From Amia ocellicauda (taxonomy: Eukaryota; Chordata; Actinopteri; Amiiformes; Amiidae), in the NCBI RefSeq assembly GCF_036373705.1, contig NC_089851.1, positions 55,546,440-55,610,439 on the forward strand: a stretch of DNA of 64,000 bases. Direction: 5' to 3'. The position numbers and the translations under genes are program-made. The notes beneath the pieces are model-generated. The model was not told the origin of the DNA, did not search any database, and worked only from the letters and a program-made list of their open reading frames with translations. Position 1 is the first letter of the stretch. Every line of letters starts with the position of its first letter. Shown piece after piece: positions 53,741 through 63,490 of the stretch.

Positions 53741-56700
53741 GCTATTGCTCCCCCAATGGTCAGTAGCATTGTAGCATAACAGCAGATCACGGACCAATGT
53801 CAATCAGATGCTTGCCTTGCCGTCCATCCATCCATCTATCTATCTATCTATCTATGACTCTCGATATCTAACTCTCTTGCTTGCTATCGCTCCCCCAATG
53901 GTCAGTAGCATAGTAGCATAACAGCAGATCACGGACCACTGTCAATCAGATGCTTGCCTTGCCGTCCATCCATCCATCCATCTATCTATCTATCTATCAA
54001 TGACTCTCGATATCTAACTCTCTTACTTGCTATCGCTCCCCCAATGGTCAGTAGCATAGTAGCATAACAGCAGATCACGGACCACTGTCAATCAGATGCT
54101 TGCCTTGCCGTCCATCCATCCATCTATCTATCTATCTATCTATCTATGACTCTTGATATCTAACTCTCTTGCTTGCTATCGCTCCCCCAATGGTCAGTAG
54201 CATAGTAGCATAACAGCAGATCACGGACCACTGTCACTCAGATGCTTGCCTTGCCGTCCATCCATCCATCCATCTATCTATCTATCTATGACTCTTGATA
54301 TCTAACTCTCTTGCTTGATATCGCTCCCCCAATGGTCAGTAGCATAGTAGCATAACAGCAGATCACGGACCACTGTCAATCAGATGCTTGCCTTGCCGTC
54401 CATCCATCCACCCATCCATCTACCTATCTATGACTCTTGATATCTAACTCTCTTGCTTGCTATCGCTCCCCCAATGGTCAGTAGCATAGTAGCATAACAG
54501 CAGATCACGGACCACTGTCAATCAGATGCTTGCCTTGCCGTCCATCCATCCATCCATCTATCTATCTATCTATGACTCTTGATATCTAACTCCCTTGCTT
54601 GATATCGCTCCCCCAATGGTCAGTAGCATAGTAGCATAACAGCAGATCTCGGACCACTGTCAATCAGATGCTTGCCTTGCCGTCCATCCATCCATCTATC
54701 TATCTATCTATCTATGACTCTTGATATCTAACTCTCTTGCTTGCTATCGCTCCCCCAATGGTCAGTAGCATAGTAGCATAACAGCAGATCACGGACCACT
54801 GTCAATCAGATGCTTGCCTTGCCGTCCATCCATCCATCCATCTATCTATCAATCTATCAATGACTCTCGATATCTAACTCTCTTACTTGCTATCGCTCCC
54901 CCAATGGTCAGTAGCATAGTAGCATAACAGCAGATCACGGACCACTGTCAATCAGATGCTTGCCTTGCCGTCCATCCATCCATCCATCTATCTATCTATC
55001 TATCAATGACTCTCGATATCTAACTCTCTTACTTGCTATCGCTCCCCCAATGGTCAGTAGCATAGTAGCATAACAGCAGATCACGGACCACTGTCAATCA
55101 GATGCTTGCCTTGCCGTCCATCCATCCATCCATCTATCTATCTATCTATGACTCTTGATATCTAACTCTCTTGCTTGATATCGCTCCCCCAATGGTCAGT
55201 AGCATAGTAGCATAACAGCAGATCTCGGACCACTGTCAATCAGATGCTTGCCTTGCCGTCCATCCATCCATCTATCTATCTATCTATCTATGACTCTTGA
55301 TATCTAACTCTCTTGCTTGCTATTGCTCCCCCAATGGTCAGTAGCATTGTAGCATAACAGCAGATCACGGACCAATGTCAATCAGATGCTTGCCTTGCCG
55401 TCCATCCATCCATCTATCTATCTATCTATCTATGACTCTCGATATCTAACTCTCTTGCTTGCTATCGCTCCCCCAATGGTCAGTAGCATAGTAGCATAAC
55501 AGCAGATCACGGACCACTGTCAATCAGATGCTTGCCTTGCCGTCCATCCATCCATCCATCTATCTATCTATCTATCAATGACTCTCGATATCTAACTCTC
55601 TTACTTGCTATCGCTCCCCCAATGGTCAGTAGCATAGTAGCATAACAGCAGATCACGGACCACTGTCAATCAGATGCTTGCCTTGCCGTCCATCCATCCA
55701 TCTATCTATCTATCTATCTATCTATGACTCTTGATATCTAACTCTCTTGCTTGCTATCGCTCCCCCAATGGTCAGTAGCATAGTAGCATAACAGCAGATC
55801 ACGGACCACTGTCACTCAGATGCTTGCCTTGCCGTCCATCCATCCATCCATCTATCTATCTATCTATGACTCTTGATATCTAACTCTCTTGCTTGATATC
55901 GCTCCCCCAATGGTCAGTAGCATAGTAGCATAACAGCAGATCACGGACCACTGTCAATCAGATGCTTGCCTTGCCGTCCATCCATCCACCCATCCATCTA
56001 CCTATCTATGACTCTTGATATCTAACTCTCTTGCTTGCTATCGCTCCCCCAATGGTCAGTAGCATAGTAGCATAACAGCAGATCACGGACCACTGTCAAT
56101 CAGATGCTTGCCTTGCCGTCCATCCATCCATCCATCTATCTATCTATCTATGACTCTTGATATCTAACTCTCTTGCTTGATATCGCTCCCCCAATGGTCA
56201 GTAGCATAGTAGCATAACAGCAGATCTCGGACCACTGTCAATCAGATGCTTGCCTTGCCGTCCATCCATCCATCTATCTATCTATCTATCTATGACTCTT
56301 GATATCTAACTCTCTTGCTTGCTGTTGCTCCCCCAATGGTCAGTAGCATTGTAGCATAACAGCAGATCACGGACCACTGTCACTCAGATGCTTGCCTTGC
56401 CGTCCATCCATCCATCCATCTATCTATCTATCTATCAATGACTCTCGATATCTAACTCTCTTGCTTGCTATCGCTCCCCCAATGGTCAGTAGCATAGTAG
56501 CATAACAGCAGATCACGGACCACTGTCAATCAGATGCTTGCCTTGCCGTCCATCCATCCATCTATCTATCTATCTATCTATGACTCTTGATATCTAACTC
56601 TCTTGCTTGCTATCGCTCCCCCAATGGTCAGTAGCATTGTAGCATAACAGCAGATCACGGACCACTGTCAATCAGATGCTTGCCTTGCCGTCCATCCATT

Positions 56701-57300
56701 CATCCATCCATCTATCTATCTATCTATCAATGACTCTCGATATCTAACTCTCTTACTTGCTATCGCTCCCCCAATGGTCAGTAGCATAGTAGCATAACAG
56801 CAGATCACGGACCACTGTCAATCAGATGCTTGCCTTGCCGTCCATCCATCCATCTATCTATCTATCTATCTATGACTCTTGATATCTAACTCTCTTGCTT
56901 GCTATCGCTCCCCCAATGGTCAGTAGCATAGTAGCATAACAGCAGATCACGGACCACTGTCACTCAGATGCTTGCCTTGCCGTCCATCCATCCATCCATC
57001 TATCTATCTATCTATCAATGACTCTCGATATCTAACTCTCTTGCTTGCTATCGCTCCCCCAATGGTCAGTAGCATAGTAGCATAACAGCAGATCACGGAC
57101 CACTGTCAATCAGATGCTTGCCTTGCCGTCCATCCATCCATCTATCTATCTATCTATCTATGACTCTTGATATCTAACTCTCTTGCTTGCTATCGCTCCC
57201 CCAATGGTCAGTAGCATAGTAGCATAACAGCAGATCACGGACCACTGTCAATCAGATGCTTGCCTTGCCGTCCATCCATCCATCCATCTATCTATCTATC

Positions 57301-57581
57301 TATCGATGACTCTTGATATCTAACTCTCTTGCTTGCTATCGCTCCCCCAATGGTCAGTAGCATAGTAGCATAACAGCAGATCACGGACCACTGTCAATCA
57401 GATGCTTGCCTTGCCGTCCATCCATCCATCTATCTAGCTATCTATCTATCTATGACTCTTGATATCTAACTCAATTGCTTGGTATCGCTCCCCCAATGGT
57501 CAGTAGCATAGTAGCATAACAGCAGATCACGGACCACTGTCAATCAGGTGCTTGCCTTGCCGTCCATCCATCCATCCATCC

Positions 57582-57651
<70 letters not shown>

Positions 57652-58552
57652 GACTCTCGATATCTAACTCTCTTGCTTGCTATCGCTCCCTCAATGGTCA
57701 GTAGCATAGTAGCATAACAGCAGATCACGGACCACTGTCAATCAGATGCTTGCCTTGCCGTCCATCCATCCATCCATCTATCTATCTATCTATCGATGAC
57801 TCTTGATATCTAACTCTCTTGCTTGCTATCGCTCCCCCAATGGTCAGTAGCATAGTAGCATAACAGCAGATCACGGACCACTGTCAATCAGATGCTTGCC
57901 TTGCCGTCCATCCATCCATCCATCTATCTATCTATCTATCTATCTATGACTCTTGATATCTAACTCTCTTGCTTGCTATCGCTCCCCCAATGGTCAGTAG
58001 CATTGTAGCATAACAGCAGATCACGGACTACTGTCAATCAGATGCTTGCCTTGCCGTCCATCCATCCATCCATCTATCTATCTATCTATCTATGACTCTT
58101 GATATCTAACTCTCTTGCTTGCTATCGCTCCCCCAATGGTCAGTAGCATTGTAGCATAACAGCAGATCACGGACCACTGTCAATCAGATGCTTGCCTTGC
58201 CGTCCATCCATCCATCTATCTATCTATCTATGACTCTTGATATCTAACTCTCTTGCTTGCTATTGCTCCCCCAATGGTCAGTAGCATAGTAGCATAACAG
58301 CAGATCACGGACCACTGTCAATCAGATGCTTGCCTTGCCGTCCATCCATCTATCTATCTATCTATCTATGACTCTTGATATCTAACTCTCTTGCTTGCTA
58401 TCGCTCCCCCAATGGTCAGTAGCATAGTAGCATAACAGCAGATCACGGACCACTGTCAATCAGATGCTTGCCTTGCCGTCCATCTATCTATCTATCTATC
58501 TATGACTCTCGATATCTAACTCTCTTGCTTGCTATCGCTCCCCCAATGGTCA
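57301..58552. repeat. Satellite edge block left of cassette 3
   Basis: About eight edge-type monomers. Markers are TATCGATGACTC (57304, 57794), CTCAATTGCTTGG (57471), a CTAG-containing tract and a 17-unit TCTA run at 57583-57650. The last three monomers before the cassette show the same progressive loss of TCCA units and the TATTGCTCCC variant seen upstream of cassette 2. Confidence 0.94.
57583..57650. repeat. Expanded (TCTA)17 tract
   Basis: Sixty-eight bp of perfect TCTA. The duplicate at 61600-61647 has 12 units, a direct view of slippage since the ~4-kb duplication. Confidence 0.95.
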
Positions 58553-58652
58553 CGTATGTTGCATTCAACGACAAAGAAAATCGTGTGCTGGAAATGATTT
58601 CTGGCAACTGTGAAGGAACTGCATGACTGCAGCAACTACAACACCTCTGTCT

Positions 58653-58726
58653 GTCTCTGTGGCGGAATCGGTCAGCGTGTTTGGCTGTTAACTGAAAGGA
58701 TGGTGGTTCGAATCCACCCAGGGACG
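58653..58726 (+). tRNA. trnN(guu): tRNA-Asn (GUU), D-stem mismatch
   Basis: Equals the intact Asn sequence except for G in place of C at position 13 (GGCGGAATCGG). This turns the C13-G22 pair that closes the D stem into G:G, and it also falls inside the A box. The T loop, anticodon loop (CTGTTAA) and acceptor stem are intact. The change is absent from the recent duplicate at 62650, so it is a new mutation. It might retain some function but should be less stable. Confidence 0.9.
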
Positions 58727-58732
58727 GCCCAC

Positions 58733-58736
58733 TTTT
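58733..58736 (+). terminator. Pol III T4 terminator of tRNA-Asn copy 3
   Basis: TTTT six nucleotides after the gene, followed by a C run as in the other copies. Confidence 0.75.
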
Positions 58737-58890
58737 CCCCCCGCCCCTTGTTATTGTTTCTACTTCTGGCGGTCAGCTTGCCAGACTGCGGCTACAGTAA
58801 CCTTAAGCTGCTTGCTGCGGACGGCCATCTTGCAAGAATGTATTGAGCGTTTAGAAACTTCCTTTCCATTGCCTAGGCCAACGTAAACTA

Positions 58891-58964
58891 AAGCACTGCT
58901 GGGAGTCGAACCCAGGGTTTCCTGTTTACAAGACCGGCGCTTTGACCAACTAAGCCACGGTGCC
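58891..58964 (-). tRNA. trnT(ugu): tRNA-Thr (UGU), doubly defective, likely pseudogene
   Basis: Carries the ancestral acceptor defects (C6:A67, G1:U72) and a lineage B change of U29 to G, so the anticodon stem reads CCGGT against ACAGG with a G29:A41 mismatch. Anticodon TGT, D arm, T arm and both internal promoter boxes remain. With mismatches in two of four stems this is the weakest tRNA in the window and is probably non-functional, although Pol III could still recognise it. Confidence 0.75.
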
Positions 58965-59007
58965 AGGACTCTCCCATTCCCCAGTGCCTACACTCAGGCG
59001 TAAGGCA

Positions 59008-59102
59008 CAAAACAAAACAAAACAAAACAAAACAAAACAAAACAAAACAAAACAAAACAAAACAAAACAAAACAAAACAAAACAAAACAAAACAAAACAA
59101 AA
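59008..59102. repeat. (CAAAA)19 microsatellite
   Basis: Nineteen perfect units, the shortest of the four arrays. Confidence 0.98.
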
Positions 59103-59392
59103 TCTGGATGCAGGCTGCAACAAAGGAAGCACACAGAGGTGAAAACGTAAGGTTGACGGGAGCAACAAGCTCCCTGTTGCGACTGTCCAGGGGCGGCAAT
59201 GGGAATTGGACGTTAGGTGCGCATTGCGCGTGTCCTTTGGGTTCTGGTTCTTCTTTACAAACAGGCGTCTGTCCAGTTGGCTTTCCGGTTCATTACGTCC
59301 TCTGATGGCTTTACGATAAGCCTATCTTGCTAAAACTGATGGTCGACAAAGCGGAAGCACAAGCTTCGCAAGGAGCACAGAAAGCCCGCCTA

Positions 59393-59466
59393 AGGCACCG
59401 CTGGGATTTGAACCCAGGACCTCCTGTTTACTAGACAGGCGCTTTAACCAACTAAGCCACGGCGCC
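59393..59466 (-). tRNA. trnT(agu): tRNA-Thr (AGU), intact
   Basis: All four stems pair: acceptor GGCGCCG/CGGTGCC (one G-U), D GCTT/AAGC, anticodon CCTGT/ACAGG, T CTGGG/CCCAG. Loop CTAGTAA carries anticodon AGT, the variable loop is AGGTC and the discriminator U. It differs from the human gene as I remember it at only a couple of positions (variable loop, A57). The A box is canonical. It serves threonine ACU/ACC codons after A34-to-inosine editing. This is the best Thr gene in the window, with its 5' end 22 bp from the satellite. Confidence 0.94.
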
Positions 59467-59488
59467 AAATCTGCCACTGTTGCTGCTG

Positions 59489-61598
59489 ATAGTAGCATAA
59501 CAGCAGATCACGGACCACTGTCAATCAGGTGCTTGCCTTGCCGTCCATCCATCCATCTATCTAGCTATCTATCTATCTATCTATCTATGACTCTTGATAT
59601 CTAACTCTCTTGCTTGGTATCGCTCCCCCAATGGTCAGTAGCATAGTAGCATAACAGCAGATCACGGACCACTGTCAATCAGGTGCTTGCCTTGCCGTCC
59701 ATCCATCCATCCATCTATCTATCTATCTATCTATGACTCTCGATATCTAACTCTCTTGCTTGCTATCGCTCCCCCAATGGTCAGTAGCATTGTAGCATAA
59801 CAGCAGATCACGGACAACTGTCAATCAGGTGCTTGCCTTGCCGTCCATCCATCCATCCATCTATCTATCTATCTATCTATCTATGACTCTCGATATCTAA
59901 CTCTCTTGCTTGCTATCGCTCACCCAATGGTCAGTAGCATAGTATCATAACAGCAGATCACGGACCACTGTCAATCAGGTGCTTGCCTTGCCGTCCATCC
60001 ATCCATCTATCTATCTATCTATCTATGACTCTCGATATCTAACTCTCTTGCTTGCTATCGCTCCCCCAATGGTCAGTAGCATAGTAGCATAACAGCAGAT
60101 CACGGACCACTGTCAATCAGGTGCTTGCCTTGCCGTCCATCCATCCATCCATCTATCTATCTATCTATCTATGACTCTCGATATCTAACTCTCTTGCTTG
60201 CTATCGCTCCCCCAATGGTCAGTAGCATAGTAGCATAACAGCAGATCTCGGACCACTGTCAATCAGATGCTTGCCTTGCCGTCCATCCATCCATCTATCT
60301 ATCTATCTATCTATGACTCTTGATATCTAACTCTCTTGCTTGCTGTTGCTCCCCCAATGGTCAGTAGCATTGTAGCATAACAGCAGATCACGGACCACTG
60401 TCACTCAGATGCTTGCCTTGCCGTCCATCCATCCATCCATCTATCTATCTATCTATCAATGACTCTCGATATCTAACTCTCTTGCTTGCTATCGCTCCCC
60501 CAATGGTCAGTAGCATAGTAGCATAACAGCAGATCACGGACCACTGTCAATCAGATGCTTGCCTTGCCGTCCATCCATCCATCTATCTATCTATCTATCT
60601 ATGACTCTTGATATCTAACTCTCTTGCTTGCTATCGCTCCCCCAATGGTCAGTAGCATTGTAGCATAACAGCAGATCACGGACCACTGTCAATCAGATGC
60701 TTGCCTTGCCGTCCATCCATTCATCCATCCATCTATCTATCTATCTATCAATGACTCTCGATATCTAACTCTCTTACTTGCTATCGCTCCCCCAATGGTC
60801 AGTAGCATAGTAGCATAACAGCAGATCACGGACCACTGTCAATCAGATGCTTGCCTTGCCGTCCATCCATCCATCTATCTATCTATCTATCTATGACTCT
60901 TGATATCTAACTCTCTTGCTTGCTATCGCTCCCCCAATGGTCAGTAGCATAGTAGCATAACAGCAGATCACGGACCACTGTCACTCAGATGCTTGCCTTG
61001 CCGTCCATCCATCCATCCATCTATCTATCTATCTATCAATGACTCTCGATATCTAACTCTCTTGCTTGCTATCGCTCCCCCAATGGTCAGTAGCATAGTA
61101 GCATAACAGCAGATCACGGACCACTGTCAATCAGATGCTTGCCTTGCCGTCCATCCATCCATCTATCTATCTATCTATCTATGACTCTTGATATCTAACT
61201 CTCTTGCTTGCTATCGCTCCCCCAATGGTCAGTAGCATAGTAGCATAACAGCAGATCACGGACCACTGTCAATCAGATGCTTGCCTTGCCGTCCATCCAT
61301 CCATCCATCTATCTATCTATCTATCGATGACTCTTGATATCTAACTCTCTTGCTTGCTATCGCTCCCCCAATGGTCAGTAGCATAGTAGCATAACAGCAG
61401 ATCACGGACCACTGTCAATCAGATGCTTGCCTTGCCGTCCATCCATCCATCTATCTAGCTATCTATCTATCTATGACTCTTGATATCTAACTCAATTGCT
61501 TGGTATCGCTCCCTCAATGGTCAGTAGCATAGTAGCATAACAGCAGATCACGGACCACTGTCAATCAGGTGCTTGCCTTGCCGTCCATCCATCCATCC

Positions 61599-61648
<50 letters not shown>

Positions 61649-62549
61649 GACTCTCGATATCTAACTCTCTTGCTTGCTATCGCTCCCTCAATGGTCAGTA
61701 GCATAGTAGCATAACAGCAGATCACGGACCACTGTCAATCAGATGCTTGCCTTGCCGTCCATCCATCCATCCATCTATCTATCTATCTATCGATGACTCT
61801 TGATATCTAACTCTCTTGCTTGCTATCGCTCCCCCAATGGTCAGTAGCATAGTAGCATAACAGCAGATCACGGACCACTGTCAATCAGATGCTTGCCTTG
61901 CCGTCCATCCATCCATCCATCTATCTATCTATCTATCTATCTATGACTCTTGATATCTAACTCTCTTGCTTGCTATCGCTCCCCCAATGGTCAGTAGCAT
62001 TGTAGCATAACAGCAGATCACGGACTACTGTCAATCAGATGCTTGCCTTGCCGTCCATCCATCCATCCATCTATCTATCTATCTATCTATGACTCTTGAT
62101 ATCTAACTCTCTTGCTTGCTATCGCTCCCCCAATGGTCAGTAGCATTGTAGCATAACAGCAGATCACGGACCACTGTCAATCAGATGCTTGCCTTGCCGT
62201 CCATCCATCCATCTATCTATCTATCTATGACTCTTGATATCTAACTCTCTTGCTTGCTATTGCTCCCCCAATGGTCAGTAGCATAGTAGCATAACAGCAG
62301 ATCACGGACCACTGTCAATCAGATGCTTGCCTTGCCGTCCATCCATCTATCTATCTATCTATCTATGACTCTTGATATCTAACTCTCTTGCTTGCTATCG
62401 CTCCCCCAATGGTCAGTAGCATAGTAGCATAACAGCAGATCACGGACCACTGTCAATCAGATGCTTGCCTTGCCGTCCATCTATCTATCTATCTATCTAT
62501 GACTCTCGATATCTAACTCTCTTGCTTGCTATCGCTCCCCCAATGGTCA
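59489..62549. repeat. Satellite between cassettes 3 and 4, with duplication junction
   Basis: About 21 monomers in three parts: edge-type monomers to about 60190; core-type monomers from about 60242 to 61315 (E, GCTGTTGC, C, CATTCATCC and B classes) copied from 56222-57300; then an edge block copied from 57301-58552. The switch falls inside one monomer between its GCTTGCTATCGC (edge type) and GATCTCGG (core E type) parts, so the crossover lies at about 60205-60245. Confidence 0.93.
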
Positions 62550-62649
62550 CGTATGTTGCATTCAACGACAAAGAAAATCGTGTGCTGGAAATGATTTCTG
62601 GCAACTGTGAAGGAACTGCATGACTGCAGCAACTACAACACCTCTGTCT

Positions 62650-62723
62650 GTCTCTGTGGCGCAATCGGTCAGCGTGTTTGGCTGTTAACTGAAAGGATGG
62701 TGGTTCGAATCCACCCAGGGACG
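62650..62723 (+). tRNA. trnN(guu): tRNA-Asn (GUU), intact
   Basis: Base-for-base the same as the intact copy at 6001-6074: C13-G22 paired, canonical T loop TTCGAAT, anticodon GTT, discriminator G. Perfect conservation across two cassette lineages whose remaining sequence differs at about eleven sites suggests either selection or simply short time, and the small gene size does not separate these. Best candidate for a working Asn gene in the right half. Confidence 0.94.
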
Positions 62724-62729
62724 GCCCAC

Positions 62730-62733
62730 TTTT
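62730..62733 (+). terminator. Pol III T4 terminator of tRNA-Asn copy 4
   Basis: TTTT six nucleotides after the discriminator base, then a C run. Confidence 0.75.
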
Positions 62734-62887
62734 CCCCCCGCCCCTTGTTATTGTTTCTACTTCTGGCGGTCAGCTTGCCAGACTGCGGCTACAGTAACCT
62801 TAAGCTGCTTGCTGCGGACGGCCATCTTGCAAGAATGTATTGAGCGTTTAGAAACTTCCTTTCCATTGCCTAGGCCAACGTAAACTA

Positions 62888-62961
62888 AAGCACTGCTGGG
62901 AGTCGAACCCAGGGTTTCCTGTTTACAAGACCGGCGCTTTGACCAACTAAGCCACGGTGCC
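62888..62961 (-). tRNA. trnT(ugu): tRNA-Thr (UGU), doubly defective, likely pseudogene
   Basis: Identical to copy 3: anticodon TGT, G29:A41 mismatch in the anticodon stem, C6:A67 mismatch and G1:U72 wobble in the acceptor. The shared U29G change is a lineage B mark. No terminator lies between it and the convergent Asn gene. Confidence 0.75.
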
Positions 62962-63004
62962 AGGACTCTCCCATTCCCCAGTGCCTACACTCAGGCGTAA
63001 GGCA

Positions 63005-63104
63005 CAAAACAAAACAAAACAAAACAAAACAAAACAAAACAAAACAAAACAAAACAAAACAAAACAAAACAAAACAAAACAAAACAAAACAAAACAAAAC
63101 AAAA
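63005..63104. repeat. (CAAAA)20 microsatellite
   Basis: Twenty perfect units, one more than the otherwise near-identical copy 3. Confidence 0.98.
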
Positions 63105-63394
63105 TCTGGATGCAGGCTGCAACAAAGGAAGCACACAGAGGTGAAAACGTAAGGTTGACGGGAGCAACAAGCTCCCTGTTGCGACTGTCCAGGGGCGGCA
63201 ATGGGAATTGGACGTTAGGTGCGCATTGCGCGTGTCCTTTGGGTTCTGGTTCTTCTTTACAAACAGGCGTCTGTCCAGTTGGCTTTCCGGTTCATTACGT
63301 CCTCTGATGGCTTTACGATAAGCCTATCTTGCTAAAACTGATGGTCGACAAAGCAGAAGCACAAGCTTCGCAAGGAGCACACAAAGCCCGCCTA

Positions 63395-63468
63395 AGGCAC
63401 CGCTGGGATTTGAACCCAGGACCTCCTGTTTACTAGACAGGCGCTTTAACCAACTAAGCCACGGCGCC
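63395..63468 (-). tRNA. trnT(agu): tRNA-Thr (AGU), intact
   Basis: Identical to the intact gene at 59393-59466, with full pairing in all stems and anticodon AGT. The two lineage B copies are therefore both predicted to be functional, unlike the lineage A copies. Confidence 0.94.
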
Positions 63469-63490
63469 AAATCTGCCACTGTTGCTGCTG

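Larger units (their letters stand above)
8431..57300. repeat. Core satellite array with higher-order structure (about 340 monomers)
   Basis: Uninterrupted head-to-tail 142/146-bp monomers. I recognise recurring classes. F: TATTGCTCCC with CATTGTAGC and GACCAATG, 142 bp. G: GACTCTCG with GCTTGCTATCGC, 142. H: two TCAA units in the tract plus CTTACTTGC, 146. A: one TCAA plus CTTACTTGC, 146. B: six TCTA with CACTCAG, 146. C: like A but GCTTGC, 146. D: TCTATCCATCTACC tract, 142. I: CCACCCATCC tract, 142. E: GCTTGATATCGC, often with GATCTCGG, 142. They follow a loosely fixed order (F G H A B C D E, with subsets and an E-I-E variant). Monomers of the same class far apart are nearly identical while classes differ, which is the signature of amplification by unequal exchange. 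No gene, RNA gene or unrelated insertion was seen. Confidence 0.95.
58553..59488. repeat. tRNA cassette copy 3 (lineage B, 936 bp)
   Basis: Same gene order and junctions as the left copies. Lineage B marks include a 7-bp deletion near 59214 between GTT repeats, GCAACAAGC in place of GTTACAAGC, ACAAACAGG in place of ACAAACCGG, and CCACTGTTG near the right end. It differs from copy 4 by about three substitutions and one CAAAA unit. A GCGCATTGCGC palindrome lies at 59219-59229. Confidence 0.95.
56222..60241. repeat. ~4.02-kb tandem duplication, first unit
   Basis: This stretch recurs immediately to the right starting at 60242-60243. Landmarks shift by 4021 bp (CAGATCTCGG at 56221 and 60242) and, after one tetranucleotide tract, by 3997 bp (cassette starts 58553 and 62550). 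The 24-bp change is five TCTA and one TCCA unit in the tract at 57583-57650. The unit contains core-type monomers, an edge block, cassette 3 and more edge satellite. Confidence 0.9.
62550..63490. repeat. tRNA cassette copy 4 (lineage B, 941 bp)
   Basis: Recent duplicate of copy 3 within the ~4-kb tandem unit. Differences I see are C versus G at tRNA-Asn position 13, two substitutions near 63353 and 63382, and one extra CAAAA unit. Flanking satellite on both sides matches that of copy 3. Confidence 0.95.

Noticed and set aside
8431-57300. CRISPR-like regular repeat and spacer structure
   Set aside because: The whole monomer repeats with no unique spacers, the unit is far too long, there are no cas genes, and the surrounding tRNAs are animal-type.
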